Assembly: GCF_026017845.1 (NCBI RefSeq)
Contig: NZ_CP100416.1
Location: 9,736,366 to 9,800,365 of the forward strand
Reading direction: 5' to 3'
DNA length: 64,000 bases
Source: Amycolatopsis mediterranei
Lineage (GTDB): Bacteria; Actinomycetota; Actinomycetes; Mycobacteriales; Pseudonocardiaceae
Part shown: in pieces, positions 37,558 through 45,104 of the stretch
How the letters are laid out: the number at the start of each line of letters is the position of its first letter
How positions within the stretch are numbered: position 1 is the stretch's first letter
Program-made: the position numbers and the translations under genes
Notes under the pieces: model-generated
What the model saw: only the letters and a program-made list of their open reading frames with translations
Databases searched by the model: none
What the model was told of the DNA's origin: nothing

Positions 37558-38223
37558 ATGATGACCGACCCGCAGTACCCGCCGGCCACCGCGCGCCACG
37601 GCCGACCCGCGCCGCCGGTGACGGCCACGGAGCGTCGTCAGGCCAATGCGAAGCCCGCACGGAACATCCTGGCGATCGTCGGCCTGCTGCTGGGCGTGGC
37701 GGCACTCGTCGTCACGTTCGTCCCGGATGTCGAGTTCGTCGCGTGGCCGCTGGGCGGGATCGGGCTCATCCTGGCGATCACCGGGCTGGTCCAGGCCAAG
37801 AAGGGCACCGTGGGCGACCGCGGGGTGGCGATCACCGCCACCACCGTCACGGCCGCCGCGCTGCTCACCACGGGCGGGATGCTGCTGTACTCCACCTTCT
37901 TCGGCGGCGGCGAATCCGGGCTTCACCTGCCCGCGGTGGCCGCCGACAAGCACTCCGTGACCTTCCAGGTCACCTCCGCCGGCGGCGCGACCGTGCGCTA
38001 CGGCAGCCTCAACGACCAGCGCACCGAAAACGCGCCCGCCAGCACCGACGCCTGGCAGGGCCAGGCGTCCTACAACAATGGCTCCTACCTGTTGACGCTC
38101 ACCGCGGACACCCGCAATGCGACGGTCAGCAACGAAATCCGCTGCGCCATTCTCGTCGACGGCAAGAAGGTCGCGGAAAACAGCGGGACGACGATCGCGC
38201 TCTGCACCGCGAACGTCGGCTGA
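37558..38223 (+). CDS. DUF4190-type membrane protein with MmpS-like outer domain
   Basis: Protein of 221 residues: a Pro-rich cytosolic start, three membrane helices (~35-110: NILAIVGLLLGVAALVVTFV, WPLGGIGLILAITGLVQ, ITATTVTAAALLTTGGMLLY), then a ~100-residue beta-sandwich outside (HSVTFQVTSAGGATVRYGSL to VAENSGTTIALC) like the MmpS/DUF4190-associated domains of actinobacteria. Two Cys (in IRCAIL and ALCTAN) may form a disulfide. The role is unknown, perhaps helper of an envelope transporter. AAGGGG precedes the ATG. Confidence 0.8.
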   Translation: MMTDPQYPPATARHGRPAPPVTATERRQANAKPARNILAIVGLLLGVAALVVTFVPDVEFVAWPLGGIGLILAITGLVQAKKGTVGDRGVAITATTVTAAALLTTGGMLLYSTFFGGGESGLHLPAVAADKHSVTFQVTSAGGATVRYGSLNDQRTENAPASTDAWQGQASYNNGSYLLTLTADTRNATVSNEIRCAILVDGKKVAENSGTTIALCTANVG

Positions 38224-38247
38224 GCCAGGCGCGGCCCCCCGCCTGGC
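38224..38247. terminator. Terminator after DUF4190-type gene
   Basis: GCCAGGCG and CGCCTGGC, eight pairs around an eight-base loop; its first base is the last base of the stop codon. Confidence 0.75.
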
Positions 38248-38249
38248 GA

Positions 38250-38281
38250 CCGGCCGGCCTACCCCCAAGTCGGCCGGCCGG
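38250..38281. terminator. Second hairpin, possible tandem terminator
   Basis: CCGGCCGGCC and GGCCGGCCGG, ten pairs around a 12-base loop, directly after the first hairpin. The rest of the gap to 38505 has only a small GAATCC/GGATTC inverted repeat near 38425. Confidence 0.6.
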
Positions 38282-38505
38282 GCCGCCACGAGCCGCTCCT
38301 GGCGGCTCCGGGCCCCGCGGCGGTTTCCCGCGTGGGGCCTGGCACCGGCGTCTCCGCCTGCCCCTCCCCTAGGGCTCTGCCGGCACCGCCGAACCTACGC
38401 GGACACCGCCCGCGCCCACTAAGAATCCACTAAGGATTCAGCGCAAAGGCGGGCTCGTGACCCATTCGCAACGAAATTCCGAACGGCCGCAGTTCGCGAA
38501 AGCCG

Positions 38506-41253
38506 TCACTGAAGATCGGCGAGTTCGGTGCGCACCTCACCGACGAGCTTCGGGTGCACGCGCTCGTAAATGCGCACCGACAACGCCAGTTGTTCCCGCG
38601 CGCCGTCGATGTCGCCGCGGGCCCGCAGCACCCGGCCCAGCGTCAGCCGCAGCGTCCCTTCCCGCGCGACGAACTCACGGCTGATCGCCAGGTCGATCGC
38701 TTCCCAGACGTACCGCTCGGCGGCCTCGAGGTCCCTGGCCCGCAGGCAAAGCTCGGCCAGCCGGTCCAGGGAGACGACGACCTGGACGTCGTCGCCCAGT
38801 TCGCGGTCGATCCGCAGGCCGGCACGCTGGTGGGCGATCGCGTCGGACAGACGGCCCGCCCGCTTCTCCGCCTGCGCGCAGCTGCTGAGCGCCTGCCCGC
38901 GCAGGGTGACGTCGGGCGCGTTCGCGATGGCCTCGGCCAGCCGCTCGATGGCCTTCTCGTGCTCGCCGAGCCGGCTCAGCGCGCGCCCGAGGTGCAGGTC
39001 CACCGACGTCCGCAGCCGCTGGTCGGCCGAGACGGCGGACAGCTCCGCCGCCCGTTCGGCGTCGGCGAGCCCGGACCCCGGGAGCTCGAACGTCAACGCG
39101 ATCTCGCACCGCGCGAGCCGCAGCCAGCACTGCCCCGCCACGTCACCCGCGGCTTCGGCGGCGGCGACGCCGAGGTCGGCCATCCGCATCCACTCGTCCA
39201 GCAGCGGGCACGCGACGCGGTAGGTGTGAGCCACCCGAGCCAGCCGCCACACGTCGTCGTGGCGGCCCGCGGCGTACGCGGCGTCGAGGACGGCCAGGAG
39301 GTTCGGCCACTCGGCCGCGAACCAGTCGTGCGCCTCGGCGAAGCCGGGGATCTCCGGCACCACGTCGTCGGCGAGGACGCGGGAGAAGTCGAGCGGGTCG
39401 GCGATCCGGCCCAGCCGGCGCCGCGCCCGGTCGGCCACCGCCTGGTAGTAGCGGACCGTCCAGCCGAGGGCTTCGTCGCGCTCCTTGTCGCCGAGTTCCT
39501 GCTCGGCGAGCTCCCGCAGGTACAGGCAGACGAGGTCGTGCGGCACGAAGACGTCCCGCTCGGTCTCGGCGATGAGGTTGTGCGCGGCCAGCGTGCGCAG
39601 CCGCCGCCGAGCCTCGGCCACCGTGATCTGCGCGACCGCGGCCATCACGTGCGGCCCGACCATCACCCCGGGCACCGCGCCCAGCTGCAGGAACGTTTCC
39701 GCGACTTCGCCGGGCAGGCCGCGGAAGGAGACGTCGAACGCCGCGCGGACGCTGTCGTCGGCGCCGTCGACCTGCAGCGCCGCGAGCCGGGTGCGTTCGT
39801 TGCCGAGCTCGTCCACGAGCTCCTCCGCGGTCCGCTGCGCGCTCGCCGAGAGCCTTGCTCCGGCGATCCGCAACGCCAGCGGGAGGTAGCCGCAGAGCCG
39901 CGCGAGGGCGTGGTTGAGGCTCGCCGGGCCGGCGAGTTCCTCGATGAGCGCGACGGCGTCGTCGGGCGCGAGCGTGCCGAGCACGCGCTGCTTGGCCGCG
40001 TTCGACACGGCGAGCCCGTCGAGGCGCGAGCGGCTGGTCACCACCGTCATCGTCCGCGCGCTCGGCGGCAGCAGCGGGCGCACCTGCTCGGCGGTGCGGG
40101 CGTCGTCGAGCAGCACCAGCATCCGCCGTCCGGCGATCAGCGAGCGGTAGAGGGCGACCCGCTCGTGCAGCAGCTCCGGGACCTTCGCGGTTTCGACGCC
40201 GAGGCCGAGCAGGAACTGGGTGAGCAGCTCGGCCGGCTCGAGCGGCGGGTGGTGCGGGTCGAAGCCGCGCAGGGACGCGAACAGGACGCCGTCGGGGAAC
40301 CGCGGCGCGACCCGGTGCGCCCACCACACGACGAGCGAGCTCTTGCCGACCCCGGCGGTGCCGGTGACCACCGCGATCGTCGTCTGCCCGGCCTCGGCCC
40401 GGGTGACCAGGCCGTCGAGCCAAGCCAGTTCCTCGGCGCGCCCGGCCAGGTTCGGCACCGCCGCGGGCAGCTGCGAAATCGCTTTCGCCGGCTCCGCGAC
40501 GGCGGCCGGGGCGACGACGTCCCGGGCCGGGAGGTCGTCGTTGAGGACGCGCTCGTGCAGCCAGCGCAGCTCCGCGCCGGGCTCGACGCCGAGGGTGCGC
40601 AGCGTCGCGCGGGAGACGGTCCGGTACAGCTCGAGCGCGTCCCCGCGGCGGCCCGCGTGGTACAGCGCCCGCATCAGCTGCCCCGCGGTCCGCTCGGCCA
40701 GCGGATCGGCCCGGACGATCGGGCTGAGCTCGACGATCAGTTCCGCGTGCCGGCCGAGTTCGAGGTCGGCGTCGACGCGGGCGCCGTGCACGGCGAGGCG
40801 GAGGTCCTCCAGCTCGGGGGCCCGCAGGGAGTCGGGCACCCCGCCCAGCGCGGGGCCCTGCCAGAGGGCAAGCGCCTCGGCCAGCAGCGTGGCGGCGGTT
40901 TCCGGCGTCGCCACCGACGCCCGGTCCAGCAGCGTGCGCGCCCGGTGGACGTCGATCAGGTCGGGCTCGACGTCCAGCCGGTAACCCGGCGGGGTGGTGA
41001 GGATGCGCGGGCCGTCGAGGTCGCGCAGAACGCGCCGCAGGTGGGAGACGTTGCCGTGGACGATGGTCCGGGCCGTCGCCGGCGGGTCGTGGCCCCACAG
41101 GGCGTCGATGATCTCGTCGAGCCCGACGACCTTGCCGGGCCGCAGCGCCAGCAGCGCGAGCAGGCCGCGGACGCCGGGGCCGCCGATCGGGACGGGCTCG
41201 TCGCCGTGGAAGAGCTGAACGGGCCCGAGCAGCTGGAGCCGGGTCTGGGCCAT
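38506..41253 (-). CDS. SARP/AfsR-type regulator (BTAD + NB-ARC + TPR)
   Basis: Large pathway-type activator of 915 residues. The OmpR-like winged helix (~1-92, LQLLGPVQLF to LTTPPGYRLDV) is followed by the BTAD domain (~98-245), an NB-ARC ATPase (~265-520) with Walker A GTAGVGKSS (~299-307) and Walker B MLVLLDDA, then helical TPR-like repeats to the end. This is the AfsR layout. Such proteins activate antibiotic or development genes, often after Ser/Thr phosphorylation. No biosynthetic cluster lies next to it, so it looks like a global or orphan regulator. The ATG at 41253 is used with GGGGAGG ~11 bases upstream; an in-frame GTG at 41265 is an alternative. Confidence 0.92.
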   Translation of the reverse strand: MAQTRLQLLGPVQLFHGDEPVPIGGPGVRGLLALLALRPGKVVGLDEIIDALWGHDPPATARTIVHGNVSHLRRVLRDLDGPRILTTPPGYRLDVEPDLIDVHRARTLLDRASVATPETAATLLAEALALWQGPALGGVPDSLRAPELEDLRLAVHGARVDADLELGRHAELIVELSPIVRADPLAERTAGQLMRALYHAGRRGDALELYRTVSRATLRTLGVEPGAELRWLHERVLNDDLPARDVVAPAAVAEPAKAISQLPAAVPNLAGRAEELAWLDGLVTRAEAGQTTIAVVTGTAGVGKSSLVVWWAHRVAPRFPDGVLFASLRGFDPHHPPLEPAELLTQFLLGLGVETAKVPELLHERVALYRSLIAGRRMLVLLDDARTAEQVRPLLPPSARTMTVVTSRSRLDGLAVSNAAKQRVLGTLAPDDAVALIEELAGPASLNHALARLCGYLPLALRIAGARLSASAQRTAEELVDELGNERTRLAALQVDGADDSVRAAFDVSFRGLPGEVAETFLQLGAVPGVMVGPHVMAAVAQITVAEARRRLRTLAAHNLIAETERDVFVPHDLVCLYLRELAEQELGDKERDEALGWTVRYYQAVADRARRRLGRIADPLDFSRVLADDVVPEIPGFAEAHDWFAAEWPNLLAVLDAAYAAGRHDDVWRLARVAHTYRVACPLLDEWMRMADLGVAAAEAAGDVAGQCWLRLARCEIALTFELPGSGLADAERAAELSAVSADQRLRTSVDLHLGRALSRLGEHEKAIERLAEAIANAPDVTLRGQALSSCAQAEKRAGRLSDAIAHQRAGLRIDRELGDDVQVVVSLDRLAELCLRARDLEAAERYVWEAIDLAISREFVAREGTLRLTLGRVLRARGDIDGAREQLALSVRIYERVHPKLVGEVRTELADLQ

Positions 41254-41435
41254 GCTCGCGCCCACCTCCCCGGGTCCACGGTGTCCCCCGGCGTCGCCCC
41301 CGCCGGAAAAATCAACCTACCGTGATGACCGGCTGGCGAATACCGCCCCACCGGGCCGGGACCAGGACATATCGCGGACACTGCGGAATCCGCGGCGGGG
41401 GTGTTGCGCCCCTGCGATTGACGCGGACATGACAG

Positions 41436-41474
41436 GACCCCGCACCACCGGTCCCGATCCGGTGGTGCGGGGTC
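41436..41474. terminator. Strong 16-pair hairpin
   Basis: GACCCCGCACCACCGG and CCGGTGGTGCGGGGTC are perfect complements around a seven-base loop. It is ~290 bases beyond the ectD stop and ~180 before the SARP start, so it insulates the two units or ends an unseen transcript. Confidence 0.65.
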
Positions 41475-41689
41475 GCCGTCAAAACTCCCGGCCGGGCCGC
41501 CAGAGCCGTCCGCCCGTCCGCCACCGAGGGCAACCGGGCGGGTGAGCTCACCCCGAGCGAAGTACCCGCCGCCGGTCGTCCGCGAAGACGTGTTGCGCGG
41601 GCCACACACCCACGCGGTGGCGACACGGTAACAGGGCGCACCGGACCGGTCACCGGCGGGTCAGGATCTGGTGCGGTGCTGCGGCGTCA

Positions 41690-41734
41690 TGAATGACTCA
41701 TTCCTGACCTCCGACGCCAGGAATGAGTCATTCA
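41690..41734. repeat. AT-rich 17-pair inverted repeat after ectD
   Basis: TGAATGACTCATTCCTG and CAGGAATGAGTCATTCA are perfect complements with an 11-base loop. Each arm itself contains a near-palindrome GAATGA-C-TCATTC. It lies 30 bases beyond the ectD stop, where a terminator is expected, but the stem is far less GC-rich than the other terminators here. Confidence 0.75.
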
Positions 41735-41764
41735 CTGCGTTCCCGGCCTGCGCCCCGGTGCGTC

Positions 41765-42667
41765 TCAGCGCGTGATCGGTGTCGCATCGCGGCCGGCGAT
41801 GAACGCGGGCCGCGGCGCGCCGGCCGCGAACGGCTCCTGCAGGGCGTTTTCCACGCTGTTGAACACCAGGAAGATGTTCGAGCGCGGGTACGGGGTGATG
41901 TTGTTCCCGGAGCCGTGCATGATGTTCGAGTCGAACCACAGCGCCGAGCCGGCCTGGCCGGTGAACTGGTCGATGCCGTGCTCCGCCGCCATCCGGGTGA
42001 TGTCGTTCTCGCTCGGCACGCCCACCCGCTGGTCCTTGAGCGAGCTCTTGTAGTTCGCCTCCGGCGTCTCACCGGCGCACTGGACGAACGTCCGGTGCGA
42101 ACCGGGCATGATCATCAGGCCGCCGTTGAACGGGTGGTTGTCGGTCAGCGCGATGGAGCAGCTGACCGCGCGCGGCGCCGGCATGCCGTCCTCCGCGTGC
42201 CAGGTTTCGAAGTCCGAGTGCCAGTAGAACCCGGTGCCCTTGAAGCCGGGCATGTAGTTGACCCGGCTCTGGTGGACGTACACCTCGGAGCCGAGCAGCT
42301 GCCGCGCCCGGTCCAGCACGCGCGGGTCGCGCACCAGCTCCGCGATCAGGGCCGATATCTCGTGGACGTCGAAGATCGACCGGACCTCACCGGTCTTCGC
42401 CTCGGTGATCACGCGCTCGTCCCCGGCGAGCTCCGCGTCGGAGGACAGCCGCACCAGCTCCTGCCAGTACGTCTGGACTTCCCCGACGGAGAGCAGGTCC
42501 TCGACCACGGTGTAGCCCTTGGTCTCGTGGTTGGCCAGCGTGGCGGCGTCGATCGGGCCGTCGGCTTCGGTACCCCACACCGTGGGGTGCACGCGCGGCA
42601 GGTGCTCCGGCGTACCGGTGATCCGGGTCGGGTAAGCGTCGTCGACCCGGGTGTCCGTCAGCGTCAC
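41765..42667 (-). CDS. ectD: Ectoine hydroxylase EctD
   Basis: Fe(II)/2-oxoglutarate dioxygenase turning ectoine into 5-hydroxyectoine in the cytosol. The 300-residue protein has the signature VHQSRVNYMPGFKGTGFYWH followed by SDFETWH. Iron ligands are His150, Asp152 and His251 (NIMHGSGNN). GTG start with AGGAGG ~8 bases upstream. Last gene of ectABCD, 30 bases after ectC. Its presence means the strain should make both compatible solutes. Confidence 0.97.
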   Translation of the reverse strand: MTLTDTRVDDAYPTRITGTPEHLPRVHPTVWGTEADGPIDAATLANHETKGYTVVEDLLSVGEVQTYWQELVRLSSDAELAGDERVITEAKTGEVRSIFDVHEISALIAELVRDPRVLDRARQLLGSEVYVHQSRVNYMPGFKGTGFYWHSDFETWHAEDGMPAPRAVSCSIALTDNHPFNGGLMIMPGSHRTFVQCAGETPEANYKSSLKDQRVGVPSENDITRMAAEHGIDQFTGQAGSALWFDSNIMHGSGNNITPYPRSNIFLVFNSVENALQEPFAAGAPRPAFIAGRDATPITR

Positions 42668-42697
42668 GGGCTTCGCCTCCTGTTTCCTCTCCGGTGC

Positions 42698-43090
42698 TTA
42701 CGCGTCCTCGGTGATCAGCGGGTACACGCCGTTTTCGTCGTGCACCTCGCGGCCGGTCACCGGGGGGTTGAACACGCAGACGCACTTGATCTCGGTCTTC
42801 GGCCGGACCTGGTGCTTGTCGTGGTCGTTGAGCAGGTAGAGGGTGCCGGGCTTGAGCTCGTACACCTTGCCGGTGGCCAGGTCCTCGATCTCGCCTTCAC
42901 CGGAGGTGATGAACACCGCCTCGATGTGGTTGGCGTACCAGAAGTCGTTGACCGTCCCCGCGTAGAGCGTGGTCTCGTGCACCGAGAAGCCGACGCCCTC
43001 CTTGGCGAGGATGATCCGCTTGCTGCGCCAGTTCTCGGTCTTGATGTCGGCGTCGGTGTCGGTGATCTCGTCGAGCGTGCGCACGAGCAC
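42698..43090 (-). CDS. ectC: L-ectoine synthase EctC
   Basis: Cupin of 130 residues that cyclises N-gamma-acetyl-diaminobutyrate to ectoine. It contains [20 protein letters not shown], the metal-binding region [20 protein letters not shown] and [18 protein letters not shown]. The GTG at 43090 has AAGGAG seven bases upstream; the GTG two codons later fits less well. It follows ectB by 11 bases. Confidence 0.97.
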   Translation of the reverse strand: MLVRTLDEITDTDADIKTENWRSKRIILAKEGVGFSVHETTLYAGTVNDFWYANHIEAVFITSGEGEIEDLATGKVYELKPGTLYLLNDHDKHQVRPKTEIKCVCVFNPPVTGREVHDENGVYPLITEDA

Positions 43091-43101
43091 GGGCGAACTC
43101 C

Positions 43102-44355
43102 TTACTTCTTCAGGACGGCCTTGACGGACTCGTCGATGATCGACAGGCCCTGGGTCAGCTCGTCGTCGGTCAGCGTCAGCGGCGGCAGCAGCTTCATGAC
43201 TTCGCCGTCGGGGCCGGAGGTCTCCATCAGCAGGCCGCGGGCGAACGCTTCCGCGCAGACGCGCCCGGCCAGGTCGCCGTTCTCGAACTCGAGGCCGCGC
43301 GCCAGGCCGCGGCCCTTGGCGAGCAGGTTCGCTTCCGGGTACGCCTCGACGATGCCGGAGAACGCGGAGGCGATGCGCTCGCCCTTCGCCTTGGTCGACT
43401 TCTCGAGCGCGTCGTCGCTCCAGTAGACGTCGATCGCTTCCTTGGCGGTGACGAACGCCGGGCTGATCCCGCGGAAGGTGCCGTTGTGCTCGCCCGGCTC
43501 CCAGACGTCGAGCTCCGGCTTGATGAGCGTCAGCGCCATCGGGATGCCGTAGCCGCTGATGGACTTCGACAGGCAGACGATGTCGGGCGTGATCCCGGCG
43601 TCCTCGAAGCTGAAGAACGGGCCGGTGCGGCCGCAGCCCATCTGGACGTCGTCCAGGATCAGCAGGATGTTGTGGCGCTTGCAGAGGTCGTCGAGCCCCT
43701 TCAGCCACTCCAGGCGCGCGGCGTTGATGCCGCCCTCGCCCTGCACGCCTTCCACGATCACCGCGGCCGGCTCGTTGAGCCCGCTGCCGGAGTCCTGCAG
43801 GAGCTTCTCGAAGTAGAGGAAGTCCGGCATCGCGCCGTCGAAGTACTGGTCGTACGGCATCGGGGTGGCGTGCACCAGCGGGACGCCGGCACCGCCGCGC
43901 TTCATCGAGTTGCCGGTGACCGACAACGCGCCCAGCGTCATGCCGTGGAAGGCGTTGGTGAAGTTGATGACCGCTTCCCGGCCGGTCACCTTGCGCGCCA
44001 GCTTCAGCGCGGCCTCGACGGCGTTCGCGCCGCCCGGCCCGGGGAACACGACCTTGTAGCCGTACCCGCGCGGGTCGAGGACCTTGTCGCGGAAGGTCTG
44101 CAGGAAGTCGCGCTTGGCCACGGTGAACATGTCCAGGGCGTGGGTGACGCCGTCGCGCTGGATGTAGTCGATCAGGGCCTGCTTGAGCTGCGGGTTGTTG
44201 TGCCCGTAGTTCAGCGCGCCGGCCCCGGCGAAGAAGTCCAGATAGGGCTTTCCGCTCTCGTCGTAGAGCCGGCTGCCCTGCGCGCGGTCGAACACGACCG
44301 GCCAGCCGCGGCTGTAGCTGCGTACTTCGGATTCGAGCTCTTCGAAGATGCTCAT
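43102..44355 (-). CDS. ectB: Diaminobutyrate--2-oxoglutarate transaminase EctB
   Basis: PLP aminotransferase of 417 residues making L-2,4-diaminobutyrate from aspartate semialdehyde. Lys264 in [10 protein letters not shown] binds [34 protein letters not shown] and [18 protein letters not shown] are typical. ATG with AGGAG upstream. Second gene of the operon. Confidence 0.97.
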   Translation of the reverse strand: MSIFEELESEVRSYSRGWPVVFDRAQGSRLYDESGKPYLDFFAGAGALNYGHNNPQLKQALIDYIQRDGVTHALDMFTVAKRDFLQTFRDKVLDPRGYGYKVVFPGPGGANAVEAALKLARKVTGREAVINFTNAFHGMTLGALSVTGNSMKRGGAGVPLVHATPMPYDQYFDGAMPDFLYFEKLLQDSGSGLNEPAAVIVEGVQGEGGINAARLEWLKGLDDLCKRHNILLILDDVQMGCGRTGPFFSFEDAGITPDIVCLSKSISGYGIPMALTLIKPELDVWEPGEHNGTFRGISPAFVTAKEAIDVYWSDDALEKSTKAKGERIASAFSGIVEAYPEANLLAKGRGLARGLEFENGDLAGRVCAEAFARGLLMETSGPDGEVMKLLPPLTLTDDELTQGLSIIDESVKAVLKK

Positions 44356-44370
44356 GTGTTCGTTTCTCTC

Positions 44371-44880
44371 CTAATCGCCCGGATTCGTCGGCGTCATCAG
44401 CGGACCGATGCGGTAAAGCTCTTCCGGCAGGTGCCCGGCGTCGGGGAAATCCTCCCCGCCGAACAGCACACTGGTTTCCACCGCGGCGTTCCACCGCTTC
44501 GCGAACGAAGTGAACAGCCGGATGGACGCCTCGTTGTCCGGGGTGATCGTGGTCTCGAGGTAACGCACCCCCTCGTCGACCAGGCGCGTGTAGAGCGCGT
44601 CCAGCAGGGCTCCGGCCAGGCCTTTTCCCCGCTGGGACGCGTCGACCGCGACCTGCCAGACGAGCGCCGAGTCCGGCGCGTCCGGTCTGCGGTAGGCGAT
44701 GACGAAACCGACCGCCTCGCCGTCCTCACGCGCGACCACCGAAGACGCGGCGAAATCGCGGCACCACAGCATGTATGCGTACGGCGAGTTGAGATCGAGC
44801 TTGGCGGAATCGCGCGCGATTCGCCAGAGCTGCGCGCCGTCCGCCTTGGTCGGGGATTCGATCAAGTGCGTTACGGACAT
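44371..44880 (-). CDS. ectA: Diaminobutyrate acetyltransferase EctA
   Basis: GNAT enzyme of 169 residues acetylating diaminobutyrate, the first dedicated ectoine step. It shows [18 protein letters not shown], the acetyl-CoA loop [20 protein letters not shown] and [20 protein letters not shown]. No ribosome-binding site precedes the ATG, but TACGTT lies eight bases before it, so ectA is probably leaderless. An inverted repeat at 44921-44950 lies above the promoter. Confidence 0.97.
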   Translation of the reverse strand: MSVTHLIESPTKADGAQLWRIARDSAKLDLNSPYAYMLWCRDFAASSVVAREDGEAVGFVIAYRRPDAPDSALVWQVAVDASQRGKGLAGALLDALYTRLVDEGVRYLETTITPDNEASIRLFTSFAKRWNAAVETSVLFGGEDFPDAGHLPEELYRIGPLMTPTNPGD

Positions 44881-44888
44881 ACTCAGGA

Positions 44889-44894
44889 AACGTA
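44889..44894 (-). promoter_or_regulatory. Probable -10 box of ectABCD (leaderless)
   Basis: TACGTT on the minus strand, eight bases before the ectA ATG. A weak TGGCAC lies 16 bases further upstream as a possible -35. Confidence 0.5.
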
Positions 44895-44920
44895 ACAGAG
44901 AATTTTCCGCGTGCCAGCGA

Positions 44921-44950
44921 CGCAGGTCACGGCCCCCGCGATGACCTGCG
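44921..44950. promoter_or_regulatory. Inverted repeat upstream of ectA promoter
   Basis: Perfect nine-base arms CGCAGGTCA and TGACCTGCG with a 12-base spacer, 40-70 bases before the ectA start and just above the likely -35. A good candidate for the regulator site of osmotic induction; no regulator gene is adjacent. Confidence 0.5.
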
Positions 44951-45104
44951 AGGACGTGAAGTACCCGGTGAGCAGTCGCACAAACCTGTTTGATGCGGCC
45001 GGCCGTTGGGCACAGGCAGGCTCGTGGCGCGGGCTCAGGGCCCGTGACCTACCCGCACCATGAACCTTCGCGCCCGTGATCGCAAGGCGACGGGCCGAAA
45101 TCGG

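Larger units (their letters stand above)
41254..41764. other. Intergenic region with two strong hairpins
   Basis: No credible gene. It holds a 16-pair GC hairpin (41436-41474) and a 17-pair AT-richer hairpin (41690-41734). The promoter of the SARP gene should lie at its left end. The stretch 41475-41689 shows nothing else. Confidence 0.65.
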
